In this document: positions 15,791 through 23,561 of the stretch, in pieces
How the letters are laid out: each line of letters begins with the position of its first letter
How positions within the stretch are numbered: the stretch's first letter is position 1
NCBI GenBank assembly: GCA_002409285.1
Contig: DHUT01000010.1
Location: forward strand, 1 to 39,545
From: Firmicutes bacterium UBA5227
GTDB taxonomy: Bacteria; Bacillota; Clostridia; Tissierellales; Sedimentibacteraceae
DNA: 39,545 nucleotides
Direction of reading: 5' to 3'
Program-made: the position numbers and the translations under genes
The notes under the pieces: model-generated
Told to the model about the DNA's origin: nothing
The model's database searches: none
Seen by the model: the letters and a program-made list of their open reading frames with translations, nothing else

Positions 15791-16579
15791 ATGGATATTA
15801 TAAAAAGCAAAGATAACAGCAAAATCAGGTATGTGCGTTCCCTTAGCTCAAAGAAGGGTCGAGATGAAAAAAATGCATTTATAGTTGAAGGGGTTAAGTT
15901 TGTTAATGAGGCGATTTATGAAAATGCTCATATAATTAGCCTGATATTTAATGAGAATACATTGAATAAAACAAATGCAAGAGAAATTTACGACTTTGCG
16001 CTTAAATCTGAAATAGAAATCGTAACCTGCGAAGAAAATGTATTTAAGACTGTTGCAGATACAATAAGTTCCCAGGGTGTGCTGGCTGTCATAGAAATGA
16101 AAAAGAATTTTAGTACAATTAATGACTTTAAATTTGCTATAATGTGTGACCGAATCCAAGATCCCGGCAATCTTGGAACAATAATCCGAACTGCGGATGC
16201 TTTTGGACCTGCTGCGGTTATATTAAACAAAGGCTGTGTTGATGAATATAACCCAAAGGTTGTCAGGGCTTCTGCGGGAGCAATATTCAGAGTGCCATTT
16301 ATTCATTCGGACATTGATAAAGAAATGATTAGTAAACTTAAAGAATCAGGATATGCAATTATATCTACCGTAGTTGATTCAGAGTATTCATTTGAAGATA
16401 TAGATATGTATGAAAAAATATGTTTGGTGATAGGAAATGAGGGACAGGGCGTTTCCCAGGAAATATCGGAGTGCTCTCACATGAACATCACTATTAAAAT
16501 GTCCGGACGTTCTGAATCATTAAACGCTTCAATAGCCGCAGGAATAAGCATTTATGAAATAAGAAAAAAACTGTTGTAA
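15791..16579 (+). CDS. TrmH/SpoU-family RNA 2'-O-methyltransferase
   Basis: A SPOUT-fold enzyme that uses S-adenosylmethionine to methylate a ribose 2'-OH, most likely in rRNA. It has 262 residues. The N-terminal substrate-binding domain (to about 105) is followed by the knotted catalytic domain with motif 1 (QDPGNLGTIIRTADAFG), then NPKVVRASAGA, motif 2 (LVIGNEGQGVS) and motif 3 (SLNASIAAGISIYE). The target nucleotide cannot be read from sequence. Its place after rplT and before pheST is common in Clostridia. AGAAGG precedes the ATG. Confidence 0.9.
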   Translation: MDIIKSKDNSKIRYVRSLSSKKGRDEKNAFIVEGVKFVNEAIYENAHIISLIFNENTLNKTNAREIYDFALKSEIEIVTCEENVFKTVADTISSQGVLAVIEMKKNFSTINDFKFAIMCDRIQDPGNLGTIIRTADAFGPAAVILNKGCVDEYNPKVVRASAGAIFRVPFIHSDIDKEMISKLKESGYAIISTVVDSEYSFEDIDMYEKICLVIGNEGQGVSQEISECSHMNITIKMSGRSESLNASIAAGISIYEIRKKLL

Positions 16580-16602
16580 TAAAAACAGCCATCTGCTATA
16601 AT
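16574..16602 (+). promoter_or_regulatory. Promoter for the T-box-pheST transcript
   Basis: TTGTAA (16574-16579, overlapping the stop codon of the methyltransferase gene), a 17-bp spacer and TATAAT (16597-16602) with TG one base before it. The transcript would start near 16609. Confidence 0.75.
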
Positions 16603-16640
16603 TAATTTTAATTAAGAAAAATATATAATATTAATATTAA

Positions 16641-16948
16641 AAAGCAATGAAAAAGCAGTAGGTATAAGGAAATGTTTTATAGAGAAAAATTATCACAGGC
16701 TGAAAATAATTTTAAACATTTATACCGAACATTCACTTTGGAGCTTGCAAAATGAAACAGCAGTAGTTTTGCACGGTAATTCCGTTACGTATAATGAGAC
16801 TTTCAATCTTAGCATAATCAAGTCTTCAGGTAAAGAATGAGGAATTAATTTTTATAAATTACAGGTATGACATGGATAATTGTTGATAATTGAAAGTGAA
16901 CAAGAGTGGTATCGCGAAGCTTCGCCTCTTATGAGGTGAAGCTTTTTA
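16641..16948 (+). promoter_or_regulatory. T-box leader of pheST (Phe specifier UUC)
   Basis: A T-box riboswitch that senses uncharged tRNA-Phe. The T-box sequence AAGAGTGGTATCGCG is at 16902-16916. Stem I has the AGTA side of the specifier loop near 16657, the paired GGTATAA/TTATACC strands, and GAAC-A-TTC at 16727-16734, where TTC (16732-16734) reads as a Phe codon. A CCGTTA...AATGAG block follows at about 16783. The terminator is a 12-bp stem AAGCTTCGCCTC/GAGGTGAAGCTT (16917-16944, one G-U, 4-nt loop) with T5. Uncharged tRNA pairing would favour the antiterminator and switch on pheS-pheT. Confidence 0.92.
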
Positions 16949-16975
16949 AATTATTCAAAAATGAAAGGAGTATAT

Positions 16976-17998
16976 ATGAAAGAGCAGCTTTTAAAGTTAA
17001 AAACAGAAGCATTGAACCGGTTAAAAGAATGCAATGACAATGCAGATATTGAAAAATTAAGAGTTCAGTATTTAGGGAAAAAGGGAGAGTTAACATTAAT
17101 ATTAAGGTCAATGGGAAGCCTGTCGGAAGAAGAAAGACCTGAAATGGGAAAAATGGCAAATGAAGTTCGTGCAGTCATAGAAGAGGGAATTAAGTCTGTT
17201 AAGGAAAGAATAAATTTCATAGAACATGATAAAAAGATTAAATCAGAAACTCTTGATATAACAATGCCCGGAAGGATCCCATCAATTGGAAGACGGCATC
17301 CCTTAATACAGGTCAAGGAAGAATTGGAGAGCGTATTTATGCGCATGGGCTATGATGTAATGGAAGGACCTGAAATTGAAACAGTGGCTCATAATTTTGA
17401 TGAGCTTAACGCTCCCTACGACCATCCTTCCAGAGACAGATCCGATACTTTTTATATTTCAGACGATTTGGTTTTAAGAACCCAGACATCACCTGTACAG
17501 ATTAGAGCTATGAAAGAAGGAAAGCTTCCTATAAGAATGGTATGTACAGGCAGGACCTTCCGCTTCGACGATGTGGACGATACTCACTCGCCAATGTTCC
17601 ATCAAATGGAATGCCTGGTTATAGACAGGGGGGTAACATTAGCTAACCTGAAGGATTCAATCGATCAGTTCGTCAAGGAATTATTCGGAAGCAACATGAA
17701 AACACGTTTCAGACCGCATAATTTTCCGTTTACTGAACCAAGTGCAGAAGTTGATGTATCGTGCCCTGTGTGCATGGGGAAGGGGTGCCCGGCATGTCAC
17801 GGAACAGGCTGGAGCATGGAGCTTTTAGGATGCGGAATGGTTCATCCCAATGTTCTCAGAAATTGCGGAATAGACCCTGAGGTGTATTCCGGATATGCAT
17901 TTGGCATGGGCATAGACAGGGTTACAATGGTAAAATACGGGATTCCAAATATTAGATTGTTATTTGAAAATGATGTTAGATTCTTGAAACAGTTTTAG
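16976..17998 (+). CDS. pheS: Phenylalanyl-tRNA synthetase alpha subunit
   Basis: The catalytic chain of the alpha2-beta2 synthetase that charges tRNA-Phe. It has 340 residues. An N-terminal coiled coil (about 1-85) is followed by the class II core with motif 2 (CTGRTFRFDDVDDTHSPMFHQ) and motif 3 (GYAFGMGIDRVTMVKYGI). A CPVC...CPAC cluster at about 261-272 may bind zinc, as in some Firmicutes. I chose ATG 16976 with AAAGGAG 5 nt upstream; the in-frame ATG at 16961 contains that ribosome site. Controlled by the T-box leader. Confidence 0.96.
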   Translation: MKEQLLKLKTEALNRLKECNDNADIEKLRVQYLGKKGELTLILRSMGSLSEEERPEMGKMANEVRAVIEEGIKSVKERINFIEHDKKIKSETLDITMPGRIPSIGRRHPLIQVKEELESVFMRMGYDVMEGPEIETVAHNFDELNAPYDHPSRDRSDTFYISDDLVLRTQTSPVQIRAMKEGKLPIRMVCTGRTFRFDDVDDTHSPMFHQMECLVIDRGVTLANLKDSIDQFVKELFGSNMKTRFRPHNFPFTEPSAEVDVSCPVCMGKGCPACHGTGWSMELLGCGMVHPNVLRNCGIDPEVYSGYAFGMGIDRVTMVKYGIPNIRLLFENDVRFLKQF

Positions 17999-18010
17999 GA
18001 GGTTAAGAAA

Positions 18011-20404
18011 ATGTTAGTACCTATTAAATGGATGAAACAATATGTTGACATAAATACTGACGATAAAACACTGTCAGATAAATTAACACTTACAGGCTCT
18101 CACATTGATGCCGTAATCGATTATACAAAGGAAGTTAAAAATGTTGTAACAGGCAGGATTGTGGAATTGGTTCAACATCCCAATGCTGATAAATTGGTGG
18201 TTACACAAATCGACGTAAACAAGGGAGAAAATGTACAAATTATTACAGGTGCAAAGAATGTCAAGGCAGGAGACATCGTCCCTGTTTGTCTGGAAGGTGC
18301 GGTGCTGCCTACCGGGCTTAAAATAAAAAAATCAAATTTGCGTGGGCTTCCCTCCTATGGAATGATGTGTTCATATGAAGAACTGGGTTTTGATGATAAG
18401 GTTATTCCCAAGGAAGCAAGAGATGGAATAGCCATACTTCCCAAAGACACCGAGCTTGGAAAAGACATTAAAGATGTATTGGAGCTTACAGGGAGTGCAT
18501 TTGAGGTTGAAGTAACTTTCAACAGACCCGACTGCTTAAATATTGTCGGAATGGCGAGAGAAGCTGCAGCCACACTGGGAACACAGTTCAGATTTCCCAA
18601 AATAGAAATTAAGAATGAAGAAGGAATAATAACAGATTACTTAAATGAAGTGGAAATTAAAGATGAGGATTTATGCTCCTGCTTTTATGCCAGAGTAATA
18701 AAGGACATAAAAATCGGGCCTTCTCCCCTTTGGATGCAAAGAACATTAATGGATGCTGGAATGAGACCCATAAACAACATAGTTGACGTTACCAACTTTG
18801 TAATGCTTGAGCTTGGTCAGCCCCTCCACGCATATAACTTAGAGGCTTTGGAAGGCAAAAAACTAATAGCAAGGAGAGCTGAAAAAGGCGAAAAGATAGT
18901 AACAATTGATCAGAATGAAAGAAATCTTGATGAAAATATACTGGTTATAGCCGACGGAGAAAAACCTGCATGCATTGCCGGTGTAATGGGCGGTTATCAT
19001 TCGGAAATCAGTGAGGATACAAAAATCATGGTGCTGGAAAGTGCCAATTTCAACCCAAAGTCTATTAGAGAGACTTCAAAAAAACTGGGAATGCGCTCTG
19101 AAGCATCCTCAAGAAATGAAAAGCCAATGAGCCATGTTATGACTGAACTGGCAGCAAAGAGAGCCTGTCAGTTAATTGAAATGATTGGAGCCGGAACTGT
19201 TGTTGGAGGATATCTAAGAGCAGGAAAGAGCGAATATGTTTCTCCTGTTGTGACATTAAGACCTCATCGGGTTAAATGGCTGCTTGGAATAGACATTCCT
19301 GTTGATGAAATGCTAAATTATTTAAATACTCTTGAGATTCAATCAATATATGATGGAGAAAAAATAATTAGCAAAATTCCTTATTTCAGAACCGACATTG
19401 AACAGGAGGCAGATCTGATAGAAGAAGTAGGAAGGCTGTACGGATTTGAAAACATACCTTCAAAGCCATTGTCAGGAAGTACAAAGGTGGGAAGAAAGTC
19501 TGACAAGCGGATGCTGGAGGATCATGTAAAAACAATACTTTGCGGTATGGGACTATATGAAATTACCACATACTCATTTATAAGTCCTAAATGCTATGAC
19601 AATATAAATGCTGCTGAAGACAGCCATCTTAGAAATTATGTCAGAATTTTAAATCCTCTTGGAGAAGACTTCAGTTCAATGAGAACAACTCTGATCCCAA
19701 ACATGCTGGAAGTTGTACAAAGAAATTCTAACAGAGATGTTGATGATGCCAAATTATATGAAATCGGCAGTGCTTTTATTCCAAGGGAACAGCCTGTGAG
19801 GCAGGAACCTTATGAAAAACTAAGACTTTGTATTGGGATGTTTGGCAAATATGATTTTTACGACTTAAAGGGAATTATTGAAGCACTGCTTCAAAGACTT
19901 GGCATAGACGTCACCTTAAAGGCACTGACAGATAATCCTACATTTCATCCGGGAAGATCAGCAGCAATGTATATAAATAATGAATGTATAGGTATTTATG
20001 GAGAGGCAAGCCCTAAGACTCTTGATAACTACGGTCTTGACAGCAAGGTTTTTCTTGCGGAGATAGATATCGAAGGACTCCTTGAACATAAAAATACCGA
20101 CTGGAAGTATAAGCCTCTTCCAAAATATCCTGCCATGGTAAGAGATATTGCGGTAATTGTCAAGGAAACTGTGCCGGTTGGCGATATGATTGAAATTATT
20201 TCGGCTGCAAACCCGCACTTGATAGAAAGTGTTGAGTTATTCGACATTTACAAGGGAGAGCATATCGAAGAAGGCTACAAAAGCTGTGCATTTTCAATTA
20301 CCTACAGAAACAAAGAACGCACTCTAAAGGAAAAAGAGGTTGAAAATATCCACAACAATATACTCAATGAACTGGAAAAGCAATTTGAGGCAAAATTAAG
20401 ATAA
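18011..20404 (+). CDS. pheT: Phenylalanyl-tRNA synthetase beta subunit
   Basis: The large chain of PheRS, for tRNA binding and editing of misacylated Tyr-tRNA(Phe). At 797 residues it has the usual length. Domains in order are the OB-fold tRNA-binding domain (about 40-150), B3/B4 editing domain (about 210-390, with LELGQPLHAYN holding the editing His), B5, the catalytic-like core (about 480-690), and the FDX-ACB anticodon-binding domain (about 702-796, from PLPKYPAMVRDIAV). The usual motif RFEKGIDP in B3/B4 is here RNEKPMSH, an unusual change next to the editing Glu, which is kept. It starts 12 nt after pheS behind AGGAGG. Confidence 0.96.
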   Translation: MLVPIKWMKQYVDINTDDKTLSDKLTLTGSHIDAVIDYTKEVKNVVTGRIVELVQHPNADKLVVTQIDVNKGENVQIITGAKNVKAGDIVPVCLEGAVLPTGLKIKKSNLRGLPSYGMMCSYEELGFDDKVIPKEARDGIAILPKDTELGKDIKDVLELTGSAFEVEVTFNRPDCLNIVGMAREAAATLGTQFRFPKIEIKNEEGIITDYLNEVEIKDEDLCSCFYARVIKDIKIGPSPLWMQRTLMDAGMRPINNIVDVTNFVMLELGQPLHAYNLEALEGKKLIARRAEKGEKIVTIDQNERNLDENILVIADGEKPACIAGVMGGYHSEISEDTKIMVLESANFNPKSIRETSKKLGMRSEASSRNEKPMSHVMTELAAKRACQLIEMIGAGTVVGGYLRAGKSEYVSPVVTLRPHRVKWLLGIDIPVDEMLNYLNTLEIQSIYDGEKIISKIPYFRTDIEQEADLIEEVGRLYGFENIPSKPLSGSTKVGRKSDKRMLEDHVKTILCGMGLYEITTYSFISPKCYDNINAAEDSHLRNYVRILNPLGEDFSSMRTTLIPNMLEVVQRNSNRDVDDAKLYEIGSAFIPREQPVRQEPYEKLRLCIGMFGKYDFYDLKGIIEALLQRLGIDVTLKALTDNPTFHPGRSAAMYINNECIGIYGEASPKTLDNYGLDSKVFLAEIDIEGLLEHKNTDWKYKPLPKYPAMVRDIAVIVKETVPVGDMIEIISAANPHLIESVELFDIYKGEHIEEGYKSCAFSITYRNKERTLKEKEVENIHNNILNELEKQFEAKLR

Positions 20405-20416
20405 AGATAAAGCAGG

Positions 20417-20449
20417 AGATTCTTCGGCATAGCCGGAGAATCTTTTTTT
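20417..20449 (+). terminator. Terminator after pheT
   Basis: A 12-bp stem AGATTCTTCGGC/GCCGGAGAATCT (one G-U) with a 3-nt loop, followed by T7. It lies 13 bases after the pheT stop and ends the operon before the convergent lgt gene. Confidence 0.9.
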
Positions 20450-20510
20450 GAATGAAAGGCTTCGTCCTCAACACTGATTAGAAGTTTATTCATAGCAATG
20501 ATACGACATT

Positions 20511-21251
20511 TCATTGTTTATTAATAGATTTCTTTTTTAAGTACATCCATAATACTATTCCTGCTATGATGGAAAGAATACTTATTAACTGGGCTACCCT
20601 CATTCCCAAAAACATCAGGCTGTCAGTTCTCAGCCCTTCAACGAAAAATCTTACAACAGAATATAAAATCATGTATAGTGCAAAGACCTGACCGTGGGTT
20701 GTTTTTTTATTTTTTCTGAACCATATCAGAAAAATGAATATAGCAATATTCATTATGGATTCATACAGGAATGTAGGATGAACCTTTTGACCATTAATGA
20801 TAATTCCCCATGGCAAATCAGTTGGACCTCCATATGCTTCCTGGTTAACATAGTTTCCCCACCTTCCGATTGCCTGCCCCAGGATAACACTGGGTATAAC
20901 TATGTCAAGCAGTTCAAGAACGTTAATCTTTCTTTTTTTACAGAATAATATACCTACTATAACTCCTGCAATAAGTGCCCCATGTATGGCAAGTCCGCCG
21001 TGTCTTATATTAATTATTTCAAATAGGTTCTGGCTGTAAAAGTCCCAGGAAAATATTACATAATATGCTCTTGCACCTACTATTGCAATGGGAATTGCCA
21101 CAAGCAGAAAATCAAGAAGATTATCTTCTTTAAAGCCTGTTCTCCTGCATTCTCTCAGTGCTATAATTATCCCAAGCAGGACTCCTAAGGATATAAAAAC
21201 ACCATACCACATTATTTCAATTCCAAAAATTCTGAATGCCACCGGATCCAT
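20511..21251 (-). CDS. lgt: Prolipoprotein diacylglyceryl transferase
   Basis: Lgt is the membrane enzyme that moves a diacylglyceryl group from phosphatidylglycerol to the lipobox Cys of prolipoproteins. It has 246 residues and about seven hydrophobic helices. The active-site region RHGGLAIHGALIAG and the signature GRWGNYVNQEAYGGPTDLPWG are intact. The C terminus ends in a helix and KKKSINKQ. I chose ATG 21251 with AAAGGAGGG just upstream on the minus strand; the in-frame codon at 21269 overlaps the ribosome site. It is a single-gene unit, convergent with pheT and divergent from mraZ. Confidence 0.95.
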   Translation of the reverse strand: MDPVAFRIFGIEIMWYGVFISLGVLLGIIIALRECRRTGFKEDNLLDFLLVAIPIAIVGARAYYVIFSWDFYSQNLFEIINIRHGGLAIHGALIAGVIVGILFCKKRKINVLELLDIVIPSVILGQAIGRWGNYVNQEAYGGPTDLPWGIIINGQKVHPTFLYESIMNIAIFIFLIWFRKNKKTTHGQVFALYMILYSVVRFFVEGLRTDSLMFLGMRVAQLISILSIIAGIVLWMYLKKKSINKQ

Positions 21252-21264
21252 ATGCCCTCCTTTT

Positions 21265-21296
21265 AACAATGGCTTAGCTGTTGCTAAACAATTGTT
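21265..21296 (-). promoter_or_regulatory. Hairpin in the lgt leader
   Basis: Between the lgt promoter and its ribosome site are arms AACAAT/ATTGTT with an inner TTAGC/GCTAA stem. The structure ends a few bases before the AAAGGAGGG site, so it could affect translation. No known riboswitch matches. Confidence 0.3.
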
Positions 21297-21328
21297 GTCA
21301 TGCTGCCTTATTTTTATAACTTATGTTA

Positions 21329-21357
21329 ATTATACAGATATAAAGAGTTCAAGTCAA
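21329..21357 (-). promoter_or_regulatory. Promoter for lgt
   Basis: On the minus strand, TTGACT (21352-21357), a 17-bp spacer and TATAAT (21329-21334). The leader to the lgt start is about 70 nt. Confidence 0.75.
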
Positions 21358-21600
21358 TAAAAGAATGAGGTTCTTCATGCTATGCATGTGTCTGACACCC
21401 TTATACTTAAAGAAGATTTTATGCTTTAAACATTAGCATAATGACATATAGTTATCAGATTTTTCAACAAATTATAGTTAGCCGTCAGTTGAATAATATC
21501 TTTTTTTGTAGTTTTAGGCGAGAGGTGCAGTGAAACAGTGACAGCTTATTCAAGAAAAGCATGTAAATTTCATATAAAACTAATTGTAAAATAATTTTTT
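21358..21600. other. Spacer between lgt and mraZ promoters
   Basis: About 240 bp with no gene that I can support. It contains a perfect GTGTCTGACAC palindrome (21388-21398) just right of CATGCTATGCATG. A GAGAGGTG followed by short open frames lacks any coding stretch. I see nothing else definite. Confidence 0.4.
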
Positions 21601-21618
21601 GAAATTTTTAAAATAATA

Positions 21619-21664
21619 GTGGCATTTTTTACCCACATTGTGGTATAATATGCCCAGTAGGTGG
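21619..21664 (+). promoter_or_regulatory. mraZ promoter with three GTGG motifs 21 bp apart
   Basis: The -10 is TATAAT at 21644-21649 with TG at 21641-21642 (extended -10); there is no good -35. GTGG occurs at 21619-21622, 21640-21643 and 21661-21664, spaced exactly 21 bp, about two helical turns. MraZ is known to bind repeated GTGG/TGGG-type boxes in its own promoter region, so this may be its operator. The last GTGG is also the mraZ ribosome site (AGGTGG). Confidence 0.6.
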
Positions 21665-21670
21665 TAGAAA

Positions 21671-22108
21671 ATGTTTACTGGTGAATACACACATTCATTC
21701 GATGAAAAGGGAAGGGTAATTATACCTTCTAAATTTAGAAATGAACTTGGAGAAACATTCTATATCGGAAAAGGATTGGATAAATGTCTGTTTGTTTATC
21801 CTGTTGAAACATGGAATGAATTTGTGGGTAAACTAAGAAATTTATCTACATTTAATAAAGAGGAAAGATTCTTTTTGAGAAGATTTGTTTCCGGATTCAG
21901 TGAATGCTCTTTTGATAAACAGGGAAGAATATTAATACCGACAAATTTAAGGGACTTCATCGGATTAAACTCTGAAGTTGCTGTAATAGGGGTTATAGAC
22001 AGAATTGAAATCTGGAATAAAGATAGTTGGAATGATTACTACAATGATGACGAATTTGATTTTGACAGCATTGCAGAAAAGATGTCAGATTTGGGGATAG
22101 GCTTATAG
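21671..22108 (+). CDS. mraZ: Transcriptional regulator MraZ
   Basis: A 145-residue AbrB/SpoVT-fold DNA-binding protein that forms rings and controls the division and cell-wall cluster, including its own gene. Two swapped-hairpin repeats are visible: FDEKGRVIIPSKFR (about 10-23) and FDKQGRILIPTNLRDFIGL (about 79-97). Each includes the conserved D-x-x-G-R. The C terminus is acidic (NDDEFDFD). It is the first gene of the cluster, 8 nt before rsmH. The ribosome site AGGTGG is 6 nt from the ATG. Confidence 0.95.
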   Translation: MFTGEYTHSFDEKGRVIIPSKFRNELGETFYIGKGLDKCLFVYPVETWNEFVGKLRNLSTFNKEERFFLRRFVSGFSECSFDKQGRILIPTNLRDFIGLNSEVAVIGVIDRIEIWNKDSWNDYYNDDEFDFDSIAEKMSDLGIGL

Positions 22109-22116
22109 GAGGAAAC

Positions 22117-23049
22117 ATGGATTACAGGCACACATCGGTTTTATTGGACGAATCAATAGAGGGGTTAAACATTAAGGCTGACGGAATTTATGTTGATGCG
22201 ACTTTGGGCGGGGGAGGCCATACAGAGTCAATATTAAAACGAGTAAGAGAAGGAAAAGTAATAGGTATTGACCGTGATGATTATGCCATTGAAAAGGCAA
22301 CGGAAAAATTAAAAGAATATAAGAATTTTATTGCAGTAAAAAACAACTTCAGCAACATTGAAGAAGTTTTAGATGAGTTGAATATAGACAAAATTGATGG
22401 AATTTTATTTGATTTGGGGGTATCATCATTTCAGCTTGACATACCCGAAAGAGGTTTCAGCTACAATGTGGATATGCCACTTGACATGAGAATGGATAAA
22501 AGCCAGACAACTACTGCCAGACATATAGTTAACGGCTATGAGGAGCATGAGCTGTCAAGAATACTTTGGGAATATGGCGAAGAAAAGTGGGCAGTTAGAA
22601 TAGCAAAATTCATTGTTCAGGAAAGAGAACAGGAATTTATAGAAACCACCGGACAACTTGTAAGTATTATTAAAAAAGCAATACCCAAGCAGGTTAGAAT
22701 GGAAGGCTCACATCCGGCTAAAAAAACATTTCAGGCAATAAGAATTGAAGTTAACAAAGAGCTTGAAATACTTGAAAATACTATTAAAAACGCTGTGGAC
22801 AGACTGAATGAAGGCGGAAGGATATGCGTTATAACCTTTCATTCCTTAGAGGACAGAATAATTAAAAATACTTTCGCAGATTTAAACAAGGACTGCATTT
22901 GTCCTCCTGAATTTCCTACATGTATGTGCGACCACCGGCGCAAACTGAAAATTATCACAAGAAAACCAATTGTTCCGTCAGAAGAAGAAATTTCTGAAAA
23001 TCACAGGGCACACAGTGCTAAGCTAAGAATAGGAGAGAGGGTGTATTAA
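22117..23049 (+). CDS. rsmH: 16S rRNA m4C1402 methyltransferase RsmH
   Basis: RsmH (MraW) methylates N4 of C1402 in 16S rRNA using S-adenosylmethionine. It has 310 residues. The SAM motif DATLGGGGHTESIL is at about 28-41, with the acidic GIDRDDYAIEKA following. The motif IDGILFDLGVSSFQLD is clear, as is the late block CVITFHSLEDRIIKN. It lies between mraZ and ftsL, the usual order, and its start has AGGAGG upstream. The stop abuts the ftsL start. Confidence 0.96.
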   Translation: MDYRHTSVLLDESIEGLNIKADGIYVDATLGGGGHTESILKRVREGKVIGIDRDDYAIEKATEKLKEYKNFIAVKNNFSNIEEVLDELNIDKIDGILFDLGVSSFQLDIPERGFSYNVDMPLDMRMDKSQTTTARHIVNGYEEHELSRILWEYGEEKWAVRIAKFIVQEREQEFIETTGQLVSIIKKAIPKQVRMEGSHPAKKTFQAIRIEVNKELEILENTIKNAVDRLNEGGRICVITFHSLEDRIIKNTFADLNKDCICPPEFPTCMCDHRRKLKIITRKPIVPSEEEISENHRAHSAKLRIGERVY

Positions 23050-23550
23050 GTGTCAGCTTTAAGAAAAGAAGTTATTGATTTTGATTATGAACAAGAATCT
23101 TCAGAATATTCTCCAAAGAAAAAGCGAATAAAAAGAAATAAGAAAAATAATATTATAGAAAGCTTTAAGAATTCAGTTATATTAGCTGTTACATTTGTTC
23201 TTGGAATTTTAATAGTCTATAACTATGCTGTCATAACGGATAAACAAATGGAACTCAATACACTTAATAATGAAATTGCAACTCTCAATGATGACATAGA
23301 TGCTTACAATATAGCTTTGGAGAGTATTAAGAACACTAATTCCATCGAAGAAATTGCCAAAACATATTTAGGCATGAATTACCCTACAAGAAAACAAACC
23401 GTGTTTGTTGATTTTGCATATGGAAGCTCAGATACTGAAAACACTGAAAGCGCTAAAGACACTGAAGATAACGAAACGAAGGCTGCTAAAGACGAAAGCA
23501 GAAACATACTGATTGGTATAATTGACAAGGTGGTAAGTTTCATTCAGTAA
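23050..23550 (+). CDS. ftsL: FtsL-like septum protein
   Basis: A 166-residue bitopic protein. It has a charged cytoplasmic N terminus (KKKRIKRNKKNN), one membrane helix (about 41-62) and an extracellular coiled coil (about 66-100) with heptad Leu/Ile residues, as in FtsL/DivIC proteins that join the septal synthase complex. The GTG start directly follows the rsmH stop. The C terminus is longer than usual, with an acidic, low-complexity tail (about 124-150) and a final hydrophobic stretch. FtsL proteins diverge strongly, so the name rests on position (after rsmH, before the PBP) and topology. Confidence 0.8.
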   Translation: MSALRKEVIDFDYEQESSEYSPKKKRIKRNKKNNIIESFKNSVILAVTFVLGILIVYNYAVITDKQMELNTLNNEIATLNDDIDAYNIALESIKNTNSIEEIAKTYLGMNYPTRKQTVFVDFAYGSSDTENTESAKDTEDNETKAAKDESRNILIGIIDKVVSFIQ

Positions 23551-23561
23551 GGAGGTTCCCC

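Noticed and set aside
21388..21398. GTGTCTGACAC palindrome as an operator for lgt or mraZ
   Set aside because: Only 11 bp, far from both promoters, and similar GTGTC/GACAC strings occur widely; no support for a function.
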